From DATLAN01 sp035527455 (lineage in GTDB: Bacteria; Planctomycetota; Planctomycetia; Pirellulales; Thermoguttaceae), in assembly GCA_035527455.1 (NCBI GenBank), contig DATLAN010000003.1, positions 1 through 46,656 of the forward strand: a DNA stretch of 46,656 nucleotides, read 5' to 3'. Made by a program: the position numbers and the translations under genes. Below the pieces are notes generated by a model. That model saw only the letters and a list, made by a program, of their open reading frames with translations. It was not told the DNA's origin and made no database searches. Each line of letters begins with the position of its first letter. Positions within the stretch are counted from its first letter, which is position 1. This document shows positions 42,055 through 46,656 of the stretch, in pieces.

Positions 42055-42525
42055 TTATGCTTCAGCATATCGCGGATTCGAACTGTTTCGAACCCGATGA
42101 AGCTCGTGCAACTCCTCCTCGGCCACGACCCAACCGCGGCAGTTGGGGCTTCCGCAATTGCACGGGATGGCCACGTCGGCCGGCCAGCCGTAATCGATCG
42201 TCAGTTCCTCGCCCGGTTCGATTTGCGAGAGGGCTTCCACCCAGATTTCGGTTTCGCCGGGCGCGTCGTCCTCGTCGTCCGGGCCGACCCTGATCAGCGC
42301 CGCGTTGGGCCGGCAACTGTGGTTGAGGTAGCGAAACGGCGCGGAAGGTTCCAAACCGTGTCGCTGGTCGAGTTCGATGAAATAGTCGGATTCGTGTTGC
42401 GGGTCGTCGATTCGCTGGCCGTGAACGCGTCCGATCGTGTCCAGAGGCTGGAAACGTCGGCCGGCGAAAACGCCGGTCCCGATCTTGGAGGGTCCAACCC
42501 GAACGTGCCCTTCTCCGTGTTCCAT
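42055..42525 (-). CDS. SET-domain lysine methyltransferase-like protein
   Basis: 156-aa protein with a SET domain: KIGTGVFAGRRFQPLDTIG, FRYLNHSCRPNAAL (the NHSC knot motif), WVEALSQIEPGEELTIDYGW and a post-SET zinc cluster CNCGSPNCRGWV. These motifs predict S-adenosylmethionine-dependent methylation of a lysine, most likely on a protein; bacterial substrates are mostly unknown. All key motifs are intact. It is encoded opposite to its neighbours, converging on the PPC gene (55 bases between the stop codons). Confidence 0.92.
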   Translation of the reverse strand: MEHGEGHVRVGPSKIGTGVFAGRRFQPLDTIGRVHGQRIDDPQHESDYFIELDQRHGLEPSAPFRYLNHSCRPNAALIRVGPDDEDDAPGETEIWVEALSQIEPGEELTIDYGWPADVAIPCNCGSPNCRGWVVAEEELHELHRVRNSSNPRYAEA

Positions 42526-42736
42526 AAGTCCCTGATGCTTCCTGTCGTGCTTCGTTAGTGTCGATCAAGTCTTGCCGTGGACTGCAAAAGCTGATAATTT
42601 TACCAGGCGATGCCGTGGTTGGTCAACCGGTCGGAGTGCTCGCTCGACGTTGGCACGAGCCGGGGTATCCGACGAAGAACCGCCCTTTGTTCGAGTTCTT
42701 ACAACAAACCATACCACATCTTTCGGAGACGGGCCG

Positions 42737-43579
42737 ATGATGGAGAACCCCTCGAACTCGCCGTCGGAACAGTCGCCGCCGCGCTGGGAGCCGATCGGTG
42801 CGATCGATCGCCGCGTGGCCGGCGTGCTGGTTGAAAAAGCCAAAACGACTCCCGACGGCTATCCCATGTCGCTCAACGCCATCCGCAACGCCTGCAACCA
42901 GAAAAGCAACCGCGCGCCGGCGATGCACCTGGAGGCCGAAGACGTCGAAGAGTCGCTCGATCGGCTCCGCAAACTGGGCGCTGTGGGCATGATCGAAGGC
43001 TACGGCCGCGTCTCGAAGTACCGGCATTACCTTTACGAATGGCTCGGCGTCGACAAGGTCGAACTGGCCGTGATGGCCGAACTGCTGCTGCGAGGGGCAC
43101 AAACGGAAGGCGAACTCCGCGGCCGGGCGGCACGCATGGAACCCGTCCGCGACCTCGGCGAACTACGCCCCGTGCTGGCCTCGCTGAAGTCCAAGGGGTT
43201 GGTCGTCGGGATCAACAGCGAGGGACGCGGCCACGTCGTTACCCACGCTCTCTACCGGCCGCAAGAGATGGAGAAACTCAAGTCTCAGTATGGGGGAGCG
43301 TTCGCAGAGGCGTCTTCGGTGGCTGCGAGCCCTGAGCCGCCGCACGTTCCGGTCGCAAGACCCGTCGTACCGGCGGCGGGTTCCCTTCCGCCTGCTCCCC
43401 CACCGCCTTCTGCGCCGGCTCCCCTTGAACAGGAATCCGTCGAGGCCCTTCGCCGGGAGATCAACGAACTCCGTTCTCAGCTCTCCCAACTCCACAGCGA
43501 TCTGGAAGATCTTGCGACCCAGCAGAGCCGATTCGACGATGAACTCCGCGACTTGAAGAACGCTCTGGGGGGATCATGA
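42737..43579 (+). CDS. yceH: YceH/DUF480-family protein with a coiled-coil tail
   Basis: 280-aa protein. Residues about 15-175 form two winged-helix-like DUF480 modules (RRVAGVLVEKAKTTPDGYPM, LNAIRNACNQKSNRAP, VELAVMAELLLRGAQTEGEL). A proline-rich linker (about 205-235) and a C-terminal coiled coil (VEALRREINELRSQLSQLHS) follow. The family is widespread and its role is not established. Two adjacent ATGs (42737, 42740) are possible starts; CGGAG lies upstream. Its stop overlaps the acetate kinase start as ATGA, so the two are co-expressed. Confidence 0.9.
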   Translation: MMENPSNSPSEQSPPRWEPIGAIDRRVAGVLVEKAKTTPDGYPMSLNAIRNACNQKSNRAPAMHLEAEDVEESLDRLRKLGAVGMIEGYGRVSKYRHYLYEWLGVDKVELAVMAELLLRGAQTEGELRGRAARMEPVRDLGELRPVLASLKSKGLVVGINSEGRGHVVTHALYRPQEMEKLKSQYGGAFAEASSVAASPEPPHVPVARPVVPAAGSLPPAPPPPSAPAPLEQESVEALRREINELRSQLSQLHSDLEDLATQQSRFDDELRDLKNALGGS

Positions 43580-44775
43580 GCATTTTGGTCATCAACGCGG
43601 GGTCCGGCAGCGTGAAGTTCGGGCTGTTCCGCTTCGACACGCTTGAGCCGGTCGCGCGGGGGCTTCTGGATTGGGTCGGCAGGGCGCATCGGGCCGTGAT
43701 CACTTTGACGGCTGAAGCAGGCGAACCGACCCACAGAGAACTCGACGTGCCCGACTATCGCGCCGGCGTGATGGCGGCACTGAACGTTCTCGGGGAGTCG
43801 AGGTTCTTCAGTGAAGAAACCACCGTCCGCGTGGTGGGACACCGCTTGATTCACGGCGGCACGGAAATCCGCCACCCGGTACGGATCGACGCGGCGATGA
43901 AGCAGACCATCGCCCGATACGCGTACTTGGCCCCGTTGCACATTCCCGCCGGACTGGAGGTGATCGCGGCGACCGAGGCGGCCCTGCCGGGTGTGCTTCA
44001 GGTGGGCCTGTTCGATACGGCCTTCTTCGCCGACATTCCGCCGGAGGCGTATTTCTACCCATTGCCCTACGAGTGGTACCAGCAGTGGGACATCCGGCGT
44101 TACGGTTTCCACGGAACCAGTCACGCGTATTGTGCCGGCCGTGCGGCGGAGATGCTCAACCGGGATCCGGCCGAATTGCGTCTGGTGATTTGTCATCTTG
44201 GCCGGGGCGCTTCGGCCACTGCCGTCCGCGGCCCAACGGCCGTGACCAATACTATGGGCTTCACGCCCCTGGAAGGCCTCGTGATGGGTACCCGGTGTGG
44301 CACGGTCGATCCGGGAATCTTGCTCTACGTGCAACGGGAGAAGGGCCTTTCGGTCGAGCAGTTGGATCGCGTGCTGCACCACGAATCGGGATTGTTGGGC
44401 CTCTCGGGCGTCTCCTCGGACTTCCGCCAGGTCGAAGCTGCCGCGGACGACGGGAACCCTCGGGCAAGACTCGCGCTGGACGTGTACACCTACCGCACGA
44501 AGACGACGATCGGTGCCCTGGCCGCGGCGCTGGATGGTTTCGACGTCCTGGTCTTCACCGGCGGGATCGGCGAGAACTCGGCCCGGCTCCGCGGGGAGGT
44601 GTGCCGAGGGCTTGGACACCTGGGCGTTGAGATCGACGAGGACCGCAACGCGCGTTGTCAGCCCGACGCCGACGTGGCCGCCGCCGATTCCCCGGCCCGC
44701 GTGCTAGTCATCCACACCCGCGAAGATCTGATGATCGCTCGGGAAAGCCGCCGCCTTGCCCTGGAAGAGGGGTAA
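43576..44775 (+). CDS. ackA: Acetate kinase (divergent)
   Basis: 399-aa enzyme of the acetokinase family, which transfers phosphate between ATP and acetate in overflow metabolism or acetate use. Motifs: ILVINAGSGSVKFGLF, GHRLIHGG, FDTAFFADIP, RRYGFHGTSHAYCAGR, CHLGRGASATAV, MGFTPLEGLVMGTRCGTVDP and FTGGIGENSARLR. Key Asp, Arg, His and Glu positions are present, but several otherwise fixed residues differ (AGSGSVKF for CGSSSLKF, HLGRGAS for HLGNGAS, TNTMGFT for DTSMGFT). Length is normal. No phosphotransacetylase gene is adjacent. A related propionate or branched-chain acid kinase activity is possible. It overlaps yceH by four bases. Confidence 0.93.
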   Translation: MSILVINAGSGSVKFGLFRFDTLEPVARGLLDWVGRAHRAVITLTAEAGEPTHRELDVPDYRAGVMAALNVLGESRFFSEETTVRVVGHRLIHGGTEIRHPVRIDAAMKQTIARYAYLAPLHIPAGLEVIAATEAALPGVLQVGLFDTAFFADIPPEAYFYPLPYEWYQQWDIRRYGFHGTSHAYCAGRAAEMLNRDPAELRLVICHLGRGASATAVRGPTAVTNTMGFTPLEGLVMGTRCGTVDPGILLYVQREKGLSVEQLDRVLHHESGLLGLSGVSSDFRQVEAAADDGNPRARLALDVYTYRTKTTIGALAAALDGFDVLVFTGGIGENSARLRGEVCRGLGHLGVEIDEDRNARCQPDADVAAADSPARVLVIHTREDLMIARESRRLALEEG

Positions 44776-44848
44776 TCGGCCGCCGCTTTGACAGCCCATT
44801 TTGCATCCAAGCCACTTGGGTTCCGCGCAGGAATATGCGTTTTTCAGA

Positions 44849-44925
44849 GGGTGGCACGCCCTGAGGAACGAAGGGCGTGAAGAACCCGCCAAACCACGCC
44901 CTTCGTTCCTCAGGGCGTGCCACCC
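44849..44925. repeat. Palindromic repeat, GGCACGCCCTGAGGAACG type
   Basis: Perfect 31-bp arms at 44849-44879 and 44895-44925 with a 15-base loop, the same family as 10284-10367. It lies between the acetate kinase and the LRR lipoprotein genes. Confidence 0.92.
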
Positions 44926-45043
44926 AATTGAACAGGTCGTTTCTGCGGGGGCCCTTGGCACGGAACGATCCGGCCGTCTTCGTCGTCTCATGAAGTGTGA
45001 CTGCCAGCGGCCACTGGCCGGGATACTCGCTCGGGAGACTACG

Positions 45044-45625
45044 ATGAAACGCCGGATTCTCGCCGTGATTCTACTGATGGGGACTCCGCTGCTGGCGGCC
45101 TGCGCCCCCCAAACGCCTCCCGATCCGGTCGCCGCCGACAATCCGCCGGAAGCCGACGGCCGCAACGCTCAGCCGGCCGAATCCGATCCTTTGGCCCCCT
45201 TGAGACGATTCGCCGGTCTCTTCGAAACGGGCGAGAACGGCGAATTGGAGGTAGTCAAGATCTCCGAGTGCAACTTGACCGACGCGGACCTGGCCCCCAT
45301 CGAAGAGATGACCTCGCTCAAGTCGCTCAACCTCTTCCGCACCCGGGTCACCGACGCGGGGCTGGTGCGCCTGAAAGGACTCACCAACCTTCAATGCCTC
45401 GTGCTCTCGGAAACCGAGATCACGGACGCCGGGCTGGCACATCTGGCCGACCTGACCTCGCTCGACGCGCTGGACCTCTCCAATACCCGGATCACTGACC
45501 AAGGGTTGGATCACCTCGCCGGGCTGAAGAACCTCACCTGGTTGAATCTTGTGGGCACGAGGGTCACCGACGCCGGCGTGGCAAGACTCCGGCAGCAGTT
45601 GCCGGGACTGGAAATCGGCCTCTGA
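45044..45625 (+). CDS. Leucine-rich-repeat lipoprotein
   Basis: 193-aa protein. The signal peptide MKRRILAVILLMGTPLLAAC ends in a lipobox (LAAC, Cys20), so it should be lipid-anchored. A short linker (about residues 21-60) leads to about four 24-residue leucine-rich repeats of the pattern ITDAGLAHLADLTSLDALDL, typical of planctomycete LRR proteins and used for protein contacts. GGGAG with a suitable spacer precedes the ATG at 45044. No catalytic domain is present. The partner is unknown. Confidence 0.88.
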   Translation: MKRRILAVILLMGTPLLAACAPQTPPDPVAADNPPEADGRNAQPAESDPLAPLRRFAGLFETGENGELEVVKISECNLTDADLAPIEEMTSLKSLNLFRTRVTDAGLVRLKGLTNLQCLVLSETEITDAGLAHLADLTSLDALDLSNTRITDQGLDHLAGLKNLTWLNLVGTRVTDAGVARLRQQLPGLEIGL

Positions 45626-45739
45626 TCCGCCCCCCTCGCGGGGCGAGCCTGTAGTTCGAGGAGGTAGCGGCATTCGCTCCGTCGTCGTATAATGGATTGG
45701 TTGGTATTCTCCCACCGGCTATCCAGCGAGGAACCGCCC

Positions 45740-46414
45740 ATGGCCACAGTTCTGCAAAGCGTTCTCCCGACCGAGTGGACGGTCGCCGACATGCTGACGC
45801 ACCTCGGGGGAGTCCCGTTGGAGCGGATTCGCATGGTCCCGCCGCCGGGAATGGCGACCGAGGCGGACGTGCTTCAGGCCAAGTCCCGTTTCAATCGGAT
45901 CTGCGAACTGATCGACGGCGTGCTGGTGGAGAAGACCATGGGATATTACGAATCGCTGGTGGCGGCTGCGATCATTCGAATACTGGGCCGATTCGTAGAG
46001 GATCACGATCTGGGCATTGTCCTCGGAGAAGCCGGCACGCTGAAGATTCTGCCCGGCCAGGTGCGGATACCCGATGTGTGCTTCATTCGCTGGGAACAGT
46101 TCCCCAATCGCGAACTCCCTCGCGAACCGGTTCCGGCCTTGGCGCCGGACCTGGCGGTGGAGATGCTTTCGGAGAGCAACACCGAGGCCGAAATGCAGCG
46201 GAAGCTGCACGACTACTTCACCGCGGGTGTCCGGCTCGTCTGGTACGTCGATCCCCGCACGAAAACCGCGCGGAGTTACACGGCGGAAGACCGGTGGGTC
46301 GAACTGAGCGAGCAGCAGTCGCTCACCGGCGGCGAAGTGCTTCCGGGGTTCGAGTTGCCGCTGGGCGAGTTGTTCGCCAAGGCCCGCAAGCAGTCAGGTT
46401 CGCAAGCCGAGTGA
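45740..46414 (+). CDS. Uma2-family (DUF820) protein
   Basis: 224-aa protein of the Uma2 family, which has a PD-(D/E)XK nuclease-like fold of unproven activity. Features: ELIDGVLVEKTMGYYESLVA, GEAGTLKILPGQVRIPDVCF (the PDV-type Asp), LAPDLAVEMLSESNTEAEMQ (Glu and Ser/Asn of the motif) and KLHDYFTAGVRLVWYVDP. The intact PDV...E pattern suggests metal binding. The ATG at 45740 is chosen because CGAGGAA lies upstream and the family begins there; an ATG at 45692 is possible. Uma2 genes are often numerous in planctomycetes and cyanobacteria. Confidence 0.9.
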   Translation: MATVLQSVLPTEWTVADMLTHLGGVPLERIRMVPPPGMATEADVLQAKSRFNRICELIDGVLVEKTMGYYESLVAAAIIRILGRFVEDHDLGIVLGEAGTLKILPGQVRIPDVCFIRWEQFPNRELPREPVPALAPDLAVEMLSESNTEAEMQRKLHDYFTAGVRLVWYVDPRTKTARSYTAEDRWVELSEQQSLTGGEVLPGFELPLGELFAKARKQSGSQAE

Positions 46415-46458
46415 TGGCACTTCTCTTCCACCGTCCCGGCGAGTCCCGAGGTGGCCGG

Positions 46459-46656
46459 ATGAGCGATGAGACGATCACCTTCGATCGCCCGATCCTCATC
46501 GTCGGCGCCTGCCGTAGCGGCAAGACCTTGGTGAAACGGATCGTCAGTTCGCCGGACGAGATGGCCGAGGGACACGAGCCGTTCATGATCTGGAACACGG
46601 GCATGTCGGACCACACCGACGACGCCCGAGGGGTGGAGGAAGCCACGGAGGACCTG
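46459..46656 (+). CDS. Sulfotransferase-like protein, N-terminal part only
   Basis: Open frame running off the right edge. The visible part reads MSDETITFDRPILIVGACRS and continues with GKTLVKRIVSSPDE and GHEPFMIWN. A strand followed by GACRSGKTLV corresponds to the PAPS-binding loop of the sulfotransferase family (usually GxPRSGTT), also similar to a P-loop. GAGG with a seven-base spacer precedes the ATG at 46459; an ATG at 46414 that overlaps the Uma2 stop (TGATG) is an alternative. The family call rests on this loop only, because the rest of the gene is outside the window. Confidence 0.65.
   Translation, partial: MSDETITFDRPILIVGACRSGKTLVKRIVSSPDEMAEGHEPFMIWNTGMSDHTDDARGVEEATEDL

Noticed and set aside
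45740..46414. Mobile-element or defence nuclease
   Set aside because: Uma2 proteins have a nuclease-like fold, but there is no transposase, integrase, inverted repeat or toxin-type partner next to it.

Overview
The window looks like chromosomal DNA of a planctomycete, probably Pirellulales-like. I infer this from the high GC content, the MoxR / DUF58 / multi-VWA gene block, a Tad pilus locus whose ATPase carries an FHA domain, zinc-ribbon plus proline-rich membrane proteins, a Ser/Thr kinase with a large extracytoplasmic part, and many palindromic intergenic repeats. No rRNA or tRNA gene, IS element, integrase or CRISPR array was seen.

Layout. (1) 1-7.5 kb, minus strand: a MoxR ATPase, a DUF58 protein, a BatA-like VWA protein, a large twin-VWA membrane protein and an exported GH29 alpha-L-fucosidase; a good sigma-70-like promoter lies upstream of the MoxR gene. 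(2) 8.1-18.8 kb, plus strand: a possible 30-aa leader ORF that overlaps a secreted protein with His/Asp-rich and Gly-Pro-rich segments and a beta-propeller-like end; a small exported protein; a membrane VWA protein; a zinc-ribbon membrane protein ending in an alpha/alpha-toroid domain; then a tightly packed signalling unit of a PAS histidine kinase, a CheY-like regulator and a receiver-PP2C phosphatase. (3) 19.5-25.3 kb: an exported aldose 1-epimerase converging on PriA, then NadD, a small conserved protein and a soluble NtrB-like histidine kinase. (4) 25.5-36.9 kb: a Tad (type IVc) pilus locus with two CpaF-type ATPases, two Flp-like pilins, a prepilin peptidase, three TadE/TadG-like pseudopilins, CpaB, TadB and TadC. 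No secretin or TadZ gene is present in the window. It is followed by a zinc-ribbon membrane protein and a kinase / pseudo-caspase fusion. (5) 41.5-46.7 kb: a PPC (DUF296) protein, a SET-domain protein, YceH with an acetate kinase, a leucine-rich-repeat lipoprotein, a Uma2-family protein and the start of a sulfotransferase-like gene cut by the window edge.

The observations most worth follow-up are: a domain apparently shared, next to the membrane helix, by the adjacent VWA and toroid proteins (11.4-15.3 kb), which may form one envelope complex with the kinase/PP2C unit; the kinase fused to a caspase-like fold with both catalytic residues altered, at the end of the Tad locus; the His/Asp + Gly-Pro secreted protein with its overlapping leader ORF; and several families of paired inverted repeats that in places supply stop codons or coding sequence to the flanking genes.
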